Of a stretch of DNA of 64,000 nt, positions 15,097 to 23,947 are shown in pieces. Positions within the stretch are counted from its first letter, which is position 1; the number at the start of each line of letters is the position of its first letter. Both the position numbers and the translations under genes were made by a program. Below the pieces are notes generated by a model, which was given only the letters and a program-made list of their open reading frames with translations, was not told the origin of the DNA and made no database searches. The DNA comes from Aurantibacillus circumpalustris (GTDB taxonomy: Bacteria; Bacteroidota; Bacteroidia; B-17B0; Aurantibacillaceae), in NCBI RefSeq assembly GCF_029625215.1, contig NZ_CP121197.1, positions 3,472,001-3,536,000 on the forward strand, in the 5' to 3' direction.

Positions 15097-16350
15097 ATGC
15101 AAAAACTTCTTTTAAAAAATATAAAAAATCTGGTAAGTGTTTACGAAAAAGCCCCAATAACATTAAAGGGGAAAGAGATGGGCAAATTACCTTGTATCGA
15201 AAATGCCTGGTTAGCTTGCGACAGCGGCTTAATCGCTGATTACGGATCAATGGATGATTTTCCGGGCATTACAAACTGGAAAGATTTGGAAGTTATTGAC
15301 TGTAGTGGAAAACTTGTTCTTCCTTGTTTTGCAGATAGCCACACACACATTGTTTATGCAGGAAACCGTGAACAAGAATTTGTTGACCGCATAAATGGTT
15401 TAAGTTATGAAGAAGTCGCAAAACGCGGTGGTGGCATTTTAAACTCAGCAAAAAACCTACGTCAAACATCTGAAGATGATCTTTTTGAGCAATCGAAACA
15501 ACGCCTCATAGAAATTATAAAACAAGGAACTGGCTCAGTAGAAATTAAAAGTGGTTATGGTTTAGATCTTGAAAGCGAATTAAATATGTTGCGGGTGATT
15601 AAACGTTTAAAGGCCTTGAACTGGATTCCAGTAAAAGCAACCTTTTTAGGTGCACACGCTTTACCGCAAGAATTTAAAACCAATAAACAAGGCTACATTG
15701 ATTTAATCATAAACGAAATGTTACCTGCAATTGAAAAAGAAAAATTGGCCGATTTTATTGATGTGTTTTGTGAGAAAGACTATTTTACAGCCGAAGAAAC
15801 AAAACAAATTTTAATGGCAGGAAAAAAACACGGACTAATTGGTAAAGTACATGCAGAACAATTAAGTCATACCAATGGAATTAAAACAGCCATTGAATGT
15901 GACGCAATTAGCGCTGATCATTTAGAGTTTTGTAACGATGCGGACATTGCGTTATTTACCAAAAGCAAAACCATGCCAACCATTTTACCAGGTGCGGCTT
16001 TCTTTTTAAATCTACCATTACCACCTGCGAGAAAAATGATCGACTCAGGTTTAGCAATTGCCTTTGCAAGTGATTACAACCCTGGCAGTAGTCCGAGTGG
16101 CAACATGAAACTCATGATGAGTTTGGCGTGCATCCAATATAAACTAACACCCGAAGAAGCATTTAATGCTGTTACAATTAACAGTGCTTATGCTATGCAG
16201 TTAGAAAAAGAAGTGGGATGTATTAGCAATGGTAAACTAGCAAATTTAATCATCACCAAAGAAATAAGCAGTTATGGTTATTTACCTTACGCTTTTGGGA
16301 GCGAGTTGTTTGATAAAATAATCATTAATGGTGAAATATGGAGGCTGTAA
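15097..16350 (+). CDS. hutI: Imidazolonepropionase
   Basis: Hydrolyses 4-imidazolone-5-propanoate to N-formimino-L-glutamate, the third step of histidine degradation. It is an amidohydrolase-superfamily enzyme: metal ligands HTH at H82 and H84 within FADSHTHIVYAG, the later KVHAEQLSH histidine, and the FASDYNPGSSPS aspartate loop are all present. Length is 417 residues, normal for HutI. I use the ATG at 15097; the frame is open to a GTG at 15058, but the extra residues are not family-like. No hutH, hutU or hutG is in the window, so the pathway genes are dispersed or elsewhere. A TACCTTCG box lies at about 15049-15056. Confidence 0.95.
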   Translation: MQKLLLKNIKNLVSVYEKAPITLKGKEMGKLPCIENAWLACDSGLIADYGSMDDFPGITNWKDLEVIDCSGKLVLPCFADSHTHIVYAGNREQEFVDRINGLSYEEVAKRGGGILNSAKNLRQTSEDDLFEQSKQRLIEIIKQGTGSVEIKSGYGLDLESELNMLRVIKRLKALNWIPVKATFLGAHALPQEFKTNKQGYIDLIINEMLPAIEKEKLADFIDVFCEKDYFTAEETKQILMAGKKHGLIGKVHAEQLSHTNGIKTAIECDAISADHLEFCNDADIALFTKSKTMPTILPGAAFFLNLPLPPARKMIDSGLAIAFASDYNPGSSPSGNMKLMMSLACIQYKLTPEEAFNAVTINSAYAMQLEKEVGCISNGKLANLIITKEISSYGYLPYAFGSELFDKIIINGEIWRL

Positions 16351-16368
16351 TTGATACATATAAAAATG

Positions 16369-16403
16369 AAAAAGCGCCAAAAGACAACTAGGGCGCTTTT
16401 TTT
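16369..16403. terminator. Bidirectional terminator between hutI and a lipoprotein gene
   Basis: AAAGCGCC (16371-16378) pairs with GGGCGCTTT (16391-16399) and is followed by a T-run on the plus strand; the minus strand also ends in a T-run. It lies between two convergent genes. Confidence 0.85.
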
Positions 16404-16418
16404 ATAATTTGTGCTTAA

Positions 16419-16649
16419 CTATTTTAGCGAACATTCGGTTTTATTAATGTAATTACCATCAGTATAGTTATACTCACTTGTTTTACAAAATGACTCTGCT
16501 GTAGATTTCCTTCCACGTATAGTTGTTGTTGTTGAACTCGAACTGGTTGAACCAATTTCGCCAGATTCGCTAACACACTCACATTTATAATTTTTTACAC
16601 ATGAAGTCATGCTTAAACAGGTTACTGTGGCAAATAATAATTTTTTCAT
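16419..16649 (-). CDS. Small Cys-rich lipoprotein, paralogue 1
   Basis: A 76-residue predicted lipoprotein: Lys-rich leader, hydrophobic core, lipobox-like TSC at about 16-17, then KNYKCECVSESGEIGSTSSS, a Thr-rich stretch, a basic patch, KSTAESFCKTSEYNY and C-terminal TECSLK. Four cysteines remain after the lipid-bearing one (Cys-Glu-Cys, Cys, Cys). It shares this pattern with the two genes at 17,051 and 17,427 but is the most diverged of the three. I do not know a named family. It probably sits in the inner or outer membrane facing the periplasm. The cysteines suggest two disulfides or a metal site. Confidence 0.75.
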   Translation of the reverse strand: MKKLLFATVTCLSMTSCVKNYKCECVSESGEIGSTSSSSTTTTIRGRKSTAESFCKTSEYNYTDGNYINKTECSLK

Positions 16650-17000
16650 CTTTTTAGGGTTTTAGGTTTATCTCGTAAAAATAAGATTTAGTAAATAATT
16701 GCCGAAATTTTATCCAAAAACATTTACAAGTATTGAAGGGCCCTGTTTTAAACTTCAAAAGCTAATTTGAAAGCTGTTTCTAGCAAATAAAAAAGCAACA
16801 AGCAAAGCAACTTTACATAATTTAGAAAATTTGAAGGAGGGGCATCGAAAAGCTCCAATACCACTTAAGCTTTAAGAAATTGAAAACGTGTATAAAAAAC
16901 AGGTAGTTACTTTTGTTTATGGCAAAACGTAAACTATGAATTATTTGATAGGTAATGATTAACAGAATAGTGTAGTACACCAAAAAGGTAATAGGTGACA

Positions 17001-17035
17001 AAAAAAACGCCCAACGATTACGCGGGCGTTTTTTC
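17001..17035 (-). terminator. Terminator of lipoprotein paralogue 2
   Basis: AAAAAACGCCC pairs with GGGCGTTTTTT over an 11-nt loop (ACGATTACGC-like). It lies 16 nt past the stop codon of the gene at 17051 and nearly matches the terminator at 17375. Confidence 0.88.
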
Positions 17036-17050
17036 AGAGTTTGGTGTAAA

Positions 17051-17284
17051 TTATTTAATTGAACACTCAGATTTGTCAATCTCAGTACCAAAGTTGAAAT
17101 TATAATCACCCGCATTGCAAATAATTTCAGCATCTGCCTTTTTAGCATTGATAACAGAAGTTGTAGTAGTTTTAACAGTAGAGCCCGACTCTCCTTCTTC
17201 AGTAATACATTCGCAAGTGTAATCTTTTTTGCAAGAAACCATTGTCATACTTGCAACAGCTGCAATTAATAGAATTTTTTTCAT
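17051..17284 (-). CDS. Small Cys-rich lipoprotein, paralogue 2
   Basis: A 77-residue lipoprotein whose first 24 residues (MKKILLIAAVA..., lipobox MVSC, KKDYTCEC) are almost those of paralogue 3. The middle is Thr-rich (VKTTTTSVINAKKADAE) and the end is DKSECSIK. Conserved positions across the three copies are CEC, GSTxxTTTT or GATTKTTTT, KxxAExxC, Y and ECSxK. It has its own terminator, so the three genes are separate transcription units rather than one operon. Function unknown. Confidence 0.8.
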   Translation of the reverse strand: MKKILLIAAVASMTMVSCKKDYTCECITEEGESGSTVKTTTTSVINAKKADAEIICNAGDYNFNFGTEIDKSECSIK

Positions 17285-17374
17285 AGTTGTTTGATTTTTT
17301 AAATACCAGAATTGGCTTTAATGTTAAATTTGATAGTGTGATTAGAATTTAAATTATTAAAAACTAGTTTTAAG

Positions 17375-17410
17375 TAAAAAACGCCCAACGATCACGAGGG
17401 CGCTTTTTTT
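17375..17410 (-). terminator. Terminator of lipoprotein paralogue 3
   Basis: AAAAAACGCCC (about 17376-17386) pairs with GGGCGCTTTTTTT with a loop AACGATCACGA. Its sequence is nearly the same as the terminator at 17001, so gene and terminator were duplicated together. Confidence 0.88.
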
Positions 17411-17426
17411 AATAATTAAATATTAA

Positions 17427-17660
17427 TTATTTAATTGAACACTCAGTTTTAGAAACTGTATTTCCAATTGTTAAATCGTAATCACCTGCATTACAAGCAG
17501 TCTCAGCGTCAGCTTTTTTAGCATTGATAACAGATGTAGTAGTAGTTTTTGTAGTGGCGCCTGATTGCCCATACTCATAAACACACTCACAAGTGTAATC
17601 TTTTTTGCAAGAAACCATTGTCATACATGCAACAGCTGCAACTAATAAAATTTTTTTCAT
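17427..17660 (-). CDS. Small Cys-rich lipoprotein, paralogue 3
   Basis: A 77-residue lipoprotein with lipobox MVSC, then KKDYTCECVYEYGQSGATTK, TTTTSVINAKKADAETAC, a short Gly/Asp segment and SKTECSIK. Its DNA and protein are close to those of paralogue 2, pointing to recent tandem duplication, with paralogue 1 an older copy. The cysteine spacing is the same in all three. The start is a strong ATG after an AAAATTTTTTTCAT-type AT-rich leader. Function unknown. Confidence 0.8.
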   Translation of the reverse strand: MKKILLVAAVACMTMVSCKKDYTCECVYEYGQSGATTKTTTTSVINAKKADAETACNAGDYDLTIGNTVSKTECSIK

Positions 17661-17806
17661 TTTTTATAGGTTTTTAAAGTTTATAGCGCCAAAAATAATG
17701 ATTAGCTCTATTAAACGCAAAAAAATTTACAGTAATCTTAGTTTAAATTTGTAAATCACTTATCTGAATTAATAAAATGCCTTTTTAACTTTGTAGGCGG
17801 TTAGTT

Positions 17807-17832
17807 AAAAAAGGCCTTTTTGAGGCCTTTTT
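17807..17832 (-). terminator. Terminator of the coiled-coil lipoprotein gene
   Basis: On the minus strand AAAAAGGCC and GGCCTTTTTT pair over a TCAAAAA loop, about 50 nt after the stop codon at 17883. Confidence 0.75.
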
Positions 17833-17882
17833 CGGTTTAATAAGGGCAATTAAGCTTATTTTACTTAGTTTTTAGTGCTTTT

Positions 17883-18743
17883 TTAATCGATTACAATCAC
17901 AAGGTATTTTGATGCGTCCCAAAATTCTTTTGCATTTAATATATCAATTCTTTCAATTGGTTTTTCTCCAACAAGTTTATAAGAGTTTTTTGGATGATTA
18001 GACAAAAGTTTTACCTTTTTTGCACCAATATTTATACTTGTTGTCTGTTCGATATTAATTTTAGTAAAATATTCTTTATTAAAATCGTCTGTTACTTTAG
18101 TTGATTTTCCTAGTCCTATAAAACCACCTTCCTTCGAAATTACTTTTTTCGCCTCCAGTTCCTTTTTTGTTCCAATAGTATAATAGGCGGTATTTAACAT
18201 TTCTGTTTTTAAAGAGCTTTCTCCTTCCACTACTTTATAATTGGTATTTAAATTAGCCAGTTCAATATTTAAACTTTCCATTCTGGTTTTTAACTCTTCT
18301 ATTTCCTCATCTTTGAGTGTGATGGTGTTTTGAAGATTCTCTATCATCTTCTCCATCCCCTCTAGTTTTAAATTGCTTTGCTTCAGTTTCGCACTTAAGG
18401 AGCTAATACGGTTTTTGTTTTTGGCCATTAAATCATATATCGCCTGAATATCTTCCTTAATTTGATTGCTTTTATTTTTCACATCACCCTTGCTGCTTGC
18501 ATTACCAATAATTTTTTCCTTATCCTTAATGGCATTTAAATTTTCTTGTATTTCGTTAAACGACTCAATAAACTCTTGCAAAGCAGCCGATTTTTCATTT
18601 AACTGTCCAGATAACTCACCATTGGCATTTTTTAAACTATCGGCAAGTGGATTAACCTTGTCTCCAGTATCTTTGCAATTAGTAAATGTTAAACTTGTTA
18701 ATGCTAGTAATAAACACGCTACAATGATTTTTATACTTTTCAT
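17883..18743 (-). CDS. Coiled-coil lipoprotein
   Basis: A 286-residue protein with an SPII leader (hydrophobic core LLLALTSLTF, lipobox TNC at about 21-23). Residues from about 35 to 175 have heptad patterning and charged repeats, forming long coiled coils with a break around 80-95. The last 110 residues are a globular domain beginning near YYTIGTKKELEAKKVISKEG and ending in a hydrophobic strand YLVIVID. Similar lipoproteins are common in Bacteroidota, but I know of no tested role. It probably spans part of the periplasm as a rod with a C-terminal head. It has its own terminator. Confidence 0.75.
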   Translation of the reverse strand: MKSIKIIVACLLLALTSLTFTNCKDTGDKVNPLADSLKNANGELSGQLNEKSAALQEFIESFNEIQENLNAIKDKEKIIGNASSKGDVKNKSNQIKEDIQAIYDLMAKNKNRISSLSAKLKQSNLKLEGMEKMIENLQNTITLKDEEIEELKTRMESLNIELANLNTNYKVVEGESSLKTEMLNTAYYTIGTKKELEAKKVISKEGGFIGLGKSTKVTDDFNKEYFTKINIEQTTSINIGAKKVKLLSNHPKNSYKLVGEKPIERIDILNAKEFWDASKYLVIVID

Positions 18744-18820
18744 GATTCTTATAGATATTGATTATTGTAATGGTTAGAATACAAAAATAAAAAATAATCT
18801 TTATGATTGTTACAAAATAA

Positions 18821-18845
18821 AAAAAGACGCCAAAAGCGTCTTTTC
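18821..18845 (-). terminator. Terminator of the bacilliredoxin gene
   Basis: AAAAAGACGC (18821-18830) pairs with GCGTCTTTTC over a 5-nt loop, with T-runs in both orientations, 20 nt past the stop codon. Confidence 0.85.
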
Positions 18846-18865
18846 AAAAATGATACTATAAATGA

Positions 18866-19276
18866 TTAGCAAAATTCATCGTAAACAGCCTTTAAGTGCT
18901 CAGATATGGCGTTTGCGTTATGCCCTTCAATATTATGACGTTCAATAAAATGAACCAATTCTCCGTTTTTAAACAAAGCAATGGCCGGACTGCTTGGTGG
19001 ATAAGGTGCGAAGTGTTTTCTTGCCTGATTAACTGCATCTACATCAAATCCTGCAAAAACTGTAGTAAGTTTAGAAGGTTTTTTAGTATTCTCAAGACTT
19101 TTTTTAACACCTGGGCGACACGCACCAGCAGCACAACCGCATACAGAATTCACCACCATTAGAACAGTGCCTTCCTCGTTCACGGCTTTATCAACATCTT
19201 CAGGATTTATTAATTCTAAAAAGCCCGCAGTAGTTAATTCGGCTTTCATTGGAGTTACAATAGCTTCAGGATACAT
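18866..19276 (-). CDS. BrxA/BrxB-family bacilliredoxin
   Basis: A 136-residue thioredoxin-fold protein of the YphP/YqiW (BrxA/BrxB) family, which reduces mixed disulfides between proteins and bacillithiol. The active site is the CGC of VVNSVCGCAAGACRPG (about residues 46-48), following MYPEAIVTPMKAELTTAGF, the usual N-terminus. I start at this MYPE methionine; the frame is open 11 codons further, to a TTG, but those residues are not conserved. A TACTTTTG promoter box lies on the minus strand at 19307-19314. Whether this organism makes bacillithiol cannot be seen from the window. Confidence 0.92.
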   Translation of the reverse strand: MYPEAIVTPMKAELTTAGFLELINPEDVDKAVNEEGTVLMVVNSVCGCAAGACRPGVKKSLENTKKPSKLTTVFAGFDVDAVNQARKHFAPYPPSSPAIALFKNGELVHFIERHNIEGHNANAISEHLKAVYDEFC

Positions 19277-19306
19277 GTAATTAGTGTTTTGTGTTTTGTT
19301 ATTCCA

Positions 19307-19314
19307 CAAAAGTA
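19307..19314 (-). promoter_or_regulatory. Bacteroidota -7 box (TACTTTTG)
   Basis: It matches TAnnTTTG on the minus strand, 30 nt upstream of the bacilliredoxin ATG. No convincing -33 TTG was assigned. Confidence 0.5.
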
Positions 19315-19404
19315 CATTACAATTTTCAGATAAATTTAAAACGCGTGTTAAATTGTTTTAAAACGTTTTAGGATAATATCATATTTATTTGCGGAATTCT
19401 ATTC

Positions 19405-19412
19405 TATATTTG
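19405..19412 (+). promoter_or_regulatory. Bacteroidota -7 box (TATATTTG)
   Basis: An exact TAnnTTTG match, 18 nt upstream of the ATG of the M16 peptidase gene, giving a short leader of about 14 nt. Confidence 0.55.
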
Positions 19413-19430
19413 CCCAAATAATTGATTCCA

Positions 19431-22292
19431 ATGCAAAAAATACTAGTTACTGGGGCACTGCTATTTGTGGGCTTAATGGAAATAAAAGCTCAAAAAACAC
19501 ATTCAAATTCTAACAACCAATTGGGCGCAACGCCTGTTTTTATTGAAGAAGTTAAAAAAAGCGGTAATGAAATAGTTATTCCCTATAAACAGTATAAACT
19601 GTCAAATGGCTTAACTATTCTTATTCACGAAGACCATAGCGACCCTATTTGTTATGTAGATGTTACTTACCATGTTGGAAGTGCCCGCGAACAACAAGGT
19701 AGAAGCGGTTTTGCGCATTTCTTCGAACACATGATGTTTCAAGGTTCTAAAAATGTGGCCGATGAACAACATTTTAAAATTATTACCGAATCTGGTGGCA
19801 CTTTAAACGGCTCAACTAATACAGACAGAACCAATTATTTTGAAACTGTTCCAAGCAACCAACTTGAAAAAATGCTATGGTTGGAAGCTGACAGAATGGG
19901 GTTTTTATTAGATTCTGTAACTCAACGGAAATTTGAAGTTCAGCGCGCTACTGTTAAAAATGAACGAGGTCAACGATACGACAATGCGCCTTATGGACTT
20001 GTTAGCGAAAAAATTGGCGAAGCACTTTACCCGCAAGGTCATCCTTATAGCTGGACAACTATTGGATATATTGTTGATCTTGACAGGGTTGATGTAAATG
20101 ATTTGAAACGTTTCTACATGCGTTGGTACGGAGCCAACAATGCTGTATTAACGGTTGCAGGCGATGTTAATACGGAAGAAGTTTTAGTGATGGCCCAAAA
20201 ATATTTTGGTAACATAGATAAAGGTCCCGAGGTTAAAACACAGATTGTTGCACCATTTAAACTTGAGAGTAACAGCTACATTTCATACGAAGACAATGTG
20301 AAATTTCCTATGTTAAACATCGCCTACCCCTCTTCTCCACTATACACCAAAGACGATGCGGCTTTGGATGTTTTAGCGGAAGTGCTTTCTGGTAGTCAAG
20401 GATCACCTTTATACAAAGCATTTATTGAAAGTAAAAAAGCAGTAAGTGTAAATGCCTATCAATACTCCAGAGAACTTTCTGGACAATTTCAAATTGCTAT
20501 TCGTGCAAATTCTAGCTCTGCTTTAGCAGATATTGAAAAAGACTTAAAAACTGCTTTAAACGAATGGGAGAAAAAAGGGGTTTCAGACGATGATTTAATT
20601 AAGTTTAAAACGCAATTCCAAAGCAACTTATATAATAGATTGAGTACAGTGCAAGGTAAAGGTGCTAGTCTTGCGTCTTACTACACTTTAGCTAAAAATC
20701 CGAACAATCTAAAAAATGAAATAGAGCGCTACACATCGTTAACCAAAGAAGATGTTATGCGTGTTTACACAACCTACATCAAAGGCAAAAATACAGTGAT
20801 TTTAAGTTGTGTTCCAAAAGGCAAAAGTGACGCGGCTGCTCAATCCGACACATGGAAAATGTATGATCGTAAAATTGAAACAGAAAGCGATGAATATAAA
20901 AACTTAAGCTATGTTGAAGCAAAAGATAACTTTAACCGGTCCATTATGCCAAAGGCTAAAGCTGCCACACCAGTATCTGTGCCCGATTTTTACACAACAA
21001 AATTGTTTGGGAAAATTCCTTTAATCGGAATCACAGAAAATGAAATTCCAAAAGTAAACGTTTTAATCACCTTTAAACTCGGCCATCGCTTTGAAGAAAT
21101 AGGTAAAGCAGGTATCGCGCAGTTGTTAGCATCCATGTTAGAACAAAGTTCTCAGAAAACAAGCGCTGAAGAAATTGAAAACAAGCTCAATAGACTAGGT
21201 TCATCTGTGAATATTTACTCAGGCGATGAAGATTTTAATATCAGCATTCAGGCTTTAAAAGAAAACCTTACAGCAACTTTAAAAATAGTTGAAGAAAGTT
21301 TTTTTGAGCCAAAATTCGATCCAACAGAATTTGAACTCGAAAAGAAAAAACAGTTAGATGGGATAACTCAAATGCAAACCAACGCATCCGCGTTAGCAGA
21401 AATGGCCTATCGTAGAGTTCTTTATGGACCCAATCACATTATGTCACTTCCTTCAAATGGAACAAGTGAAACAGTTAACTCTATTGGTCTGGAAGATGTG
21501 AAAGAATATTTTAACCGTTTTAATTCCGGCTCCATTTCAGTAGCCGTAAGTGGTCAAATTTCTAAAGATCAAATTATAACTGAACTTAAATTTTTAAACA
21601 AATTACTTCCTGGAGGTCCGGCTCCGACTGATTTGAACCTTGAAAATAAAATTGAAAACACGAAAATTTATTTTGTCGATAAAAAAAATGCAGCACAGAG
21701 TGAAATTCGAATTGGCTATATGGCCATGCCTTTTGATGCAACCGGAGAATTTTATAAATGCAACATCATGAATTTTAGTTTCGCTGGAGCTTTTAACAGC
21801 CGCACAAATTATTTGTTGCGCGAAGTTAAGGGCTGGACTTACGGCACCCGTGGCAGTTTTAACGGCACTAAATATCCTGGCGCATATACTATAAGTGGTG
21901 GTTTTAAATCAAATACTACGGATAGCACTTTAAAGGAGTTTTTTGCAGAACTTAAAAAATATTCAGAAAATGGGATTACTAATGATGAACTAACCTTCAC
22001 AAAAAATGCTATGACGCAGAGTGATGCTTTAAAATACGAATCACCGCTTCAAAAATTAGGATTCATAAAACGCGTTCTTGAATACCAGCTTCCAAAAGAC
22101 TACGTTGCAAAACAAACTGCCATTTTAAACACAATAACAAAGGCTGAAATAAACACCTTAGCAAAGAAATATTTACCCTATAAAAACATGATAGTGGTGG
22201 TGGTTGGTGACAAGGCTAGTAATTTCGAAAAAGTAAAAAAACTAGGTTTCGATGTTGTTGAAATTGACGTTGATGGCAATGAGGTTAAATAA
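19431..22292 (+). CDS. M16-family (insulinase-like) zinc metallopeptidase
   Basis: A 953-residue exported peptidase: signal peptide about 1-20 (ending EIKAQ), then two M16 halves. The N-terminal half has the inverted zinc motif HFFEH at 96-100 and the downstream glutamate E178 in VKNERGQRYD, so it should be catalytically competent. The second half (from about 520) lacks HxxEH and has the usual R/Y substrate-holding role (RTNYLLREVKGWTYG). The single-chain, two-half form is common in Bacteroidota periplasmic peptidases. I start at the ATG at 19431; a TTG three codons upstream is unnecessary. It is followed 125 nt later by lpdA, with no terminator visible between them. Confidence 0.93.
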   Translation: MQKILVTGALLFVGLMEIKAQKTHSNSNNQLGATPVFIEEVKKSGNEIVIPYKQYKLSNGLTILIHEDHSDPICYVDVTYHVGSAREQQGRSGFAHFFEHMMFQGSKNVADEQHFKIITESGGTLNGSTNTDRTNYFETVPSNQLEKMLWLEADRMGFLLDSVTQRKFEVQRATVKNERGQRYDNAPYGLVSEKIGEALYPQGHPYSWTTIGYIVDLDRVDVNDLKRFYMRWYGANNAVLTVAGDVNTEEVLVMAQKYFGNIDKGPEVKTQIVAPFKLESNSYISYEDNVKFPMLNIAYPSSPLYTKDDAALDVLAEVLSGSQGSPLYKAFIESKKAVSVNAYQYSRELSGQFQIAIRANSSSALADIEKDLKTALNEWEKKGVSDDDLIKFKTQFQSNLYNRLSTVQGKGASLASYYTLAKNPNNLKNEIERYTSLTKEDVMRVYTTYIKGKNTVILSCVPKGKSDAAAQSDTWKMYDRKIETESDEYKNLSYVEAKDNFNRSIMPKAKAATPVSVPDFYTTKLFGKIPLIGITENEIPKVNVLITFKLGHRFEEIGKAGIAQLLASMLEQSSQKTSAEEIENKLNRLGSSVNIYSGDEDFNISIQALKENLTATLKIVEESFFEPKFDPTEFELEKKKQLDGITQMQTNASALAEMAYRRVLYGPNHIMSLPSNGTSETVNSIGLEDVKEYFNRFNSGSISVAVSGQISKDQIITELKFLNKLLPGGPAPTDLNLENKIENTKIYFVDKKNAAQSEIRIGYMAMPFDATGEFYKCNIMNFSFAGAFNSRTNYLLREVKGWTYGTRGSFNGTKYPGAYTISGGFKSNTTDSTLKEFFAELKKYSENGITNDELTFTKNAMTQSDALKYESPLQKLGFIKRVLEYQLPKDYVAKQTAILNTITKAEINTLAKKYLPYKNMIVVVVGDKASNFEKVKKLGFDVVEIDVDGNEVK

Positions 22293-22417
22293 AACTTAAT
22301 TCAGCAATTCTTAAACATAGTGCCGAACGAGTAAAGGAGATGCTAGGTGTTTTGGTTTACAAATCGAATTGATATTAAAAATTAAATAGTAATTTAGGGC
22401 TTTAAAAAATAATACAC

Positions 22418-23806
22418 ATGAACTACGATATTATAGTTATAGGTAGCGGACCGGGAGGTTATGTCACAGCAATAAGAGCTTCTCAATTAGGCTTTAAAAC
22501 AGCAATTATTGAAAAAGAAAGTCTTGGCGGTATTTGTTTAAACTGGGGTTGTATTCCAACTAAAGCACTGTTAAAAAGCGCTCAGGTTTTTGAATATTTA
22601 AACCATGCGAAAGATTATGGCATTGGTGCAGATAACATTAAGGCAGACTTTAGTGCTGTTATTAAACGTAGTCGTGATGTTGCTGACGGCATGAGTAAAG
22701 GCATTCAGTTCTTAATGAAAAAGAACAAAATTGATGTGATTATGGGCACAGCTAAAGTGAAAGCTGGAAAAAAGATTGATGTAACAGGAGCAGATGGAAA
22801 AGTAACTAGCTTAAGTGCAAATCACATAATTATTGCTACAGGCGCACGTTCAAAACAATTACCTAATTTACCACAAGATGGTAAAAAGATAATTGGCTAC
22901 CGTGAGGCAATGAGTCTTCCGAAACAACCAAAAACACTTGTTGTTGTTGGTAGCGGTGCTATTGGCGTTGAGTTCGCTTACTTTTATGCAACCATGGGAA
23001 CCAAGGTAACCGTTGTAGAATTTTTACCAACGATCGTTCCTGTAGAAGACGAAGAAGTGAGTAAACAATTAGAAAAATCATTCAAAAAAGTTGGCATAGA
23101 AGTTATGACCGACGCTTCTGTTGAAAGTGTTGATACGAAAGGAACTGGTTGCAAAGTGAATATTAAAACCAAAACAGGTAATATTAGCCTAGATGCTGAT
23201 ATTGTTCTATCTGCTGTTGGTATTGAAGCTAACATTCAAGGCTTAGGTCTTGAAGAAACAGGAATTAAAACCGACAAAGGTAAAATTGTCACAGATAAGT
23301 TTTACGCAACCAATGTACCAGGTTATTATGCTATTGGTGACTGTGTTGGCGGTCAAGCCTTAGCGCACGTTGCCAGCGCTGAAGGAATTACCTGCGTTGA
23401 AAAAATTAAAGGTATGCATGTAGATGCAATTGACTATAATAACATCCCGGGATGTACCTATTGTCAGCCCGAAATTGCAAGTGTTGGATTTACTGAGAAA
23501 AAAGCAAAAGAAGCAGGTTACGAAATTAAAGTAGGAAAATTTCCTTTCACGGCTTCTGGTAAAGCGAAAGCAGCTGGTGCTGCTGATGGATTTGTAAAAT
23601 TAATTTTTGATGCAAAATATGGTGAGTTGCTAGGTGCTCATATGATTGGAGCTAATGTAACTGAAATGATTGCTTCAACCGTTGCCATGCGTAAATTAGA
23701 AACAACAGGGCATGAAATAATTAAAACGGTTCACCCGCATCCAACAATGAGTGAGGCTATAATGGAAGCAGCGGCTGCGGCCTATGGAGAGGTGATTCAT
23801 CTTTAA
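22418..23806 (+). CDS. lpdA: Dihydrolipoyl dehydrogenase (E3)
   Basis: The flavoprotein that reoxidises dihydrolipoamide in the pyruvate, 2-oxoglutarate and branched-chain dehydrogenase complexes and in glycine cleavage. The 462 residues show the FAD motif GSGPGG (9-14), the redox disulfide C40/C45 in GGICLNWGCIPTK, the NAD motif VVVGSGAIGVEF (about 175-186) and the C-terminal catalytic H441-E446 pair in HPHPTMSE. The tryptophan in CLNWGC, where many family members have Val, is seen in Bacteroidota. No E1 or E2 gene is nearby. A strong terminator follows. Confidence 0.96.
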   Translation: MNYDIIVIGSGPGGYVTAIRASQLGFKTAIIEKESLGGICLNWGCIPTKALLKSAQVFEYLNHAKDYGIGADNIKADFSAVIKRSRDVADGMSKGIQFLMKKNKIDVIMGTAKVKAGKKIDVTGADGKVTSLSANHIIIATGARSKQLPNLPQDGKKIIGYREAMSLPKQPKTLVVVGSGAIGVEFAYFYATMGTKVTVVEFLPTIVPVEDEEVSKQLEKSFKKVGIEVMTDASVESVDTKGTGCKVNIKTKTGNISLDADIVLSAVGIEANIQGLGLEETGIKTDKGKIVTDKFYATNVPGYYAIGDCVGGQALAHVASAEGITCVEKIKGMHVDAIDYNNIPGCTYCQPEIASVGFTEKKAKEAGYEIKVGKFPFTASGKAKAAGAADGFVKLIFDAKYGELLGAHMIGANVTEMIASTVAMRKLETTGHEIIKTVHPHPTMSEAIMEAAAAAYGEVIHL

Positions 23807-23835
23807 GAGGCTATTCAACAAAATAACAATCATTA

Positions 23836-23863
23836 AAAAAGCGCTCTAATCGGAGCGCTTTTT
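23836..23863 (+). terminator. Terminator of lpdA
   Basis: AAAAAGCGCTC pairs with GAGCGCTTTTT over TAATCG, followed by TATTTT, 30 nt past the stop codon. Confidence 0.9.
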
Positions 23864-23947
23864 ATTTTAATTCATACAGCTTAAAAACAATATATTTGTT
23901 TGCTAAGCCGTTTTGTGAAAATCTTGTTTAAGAAAAATAAATTATTC

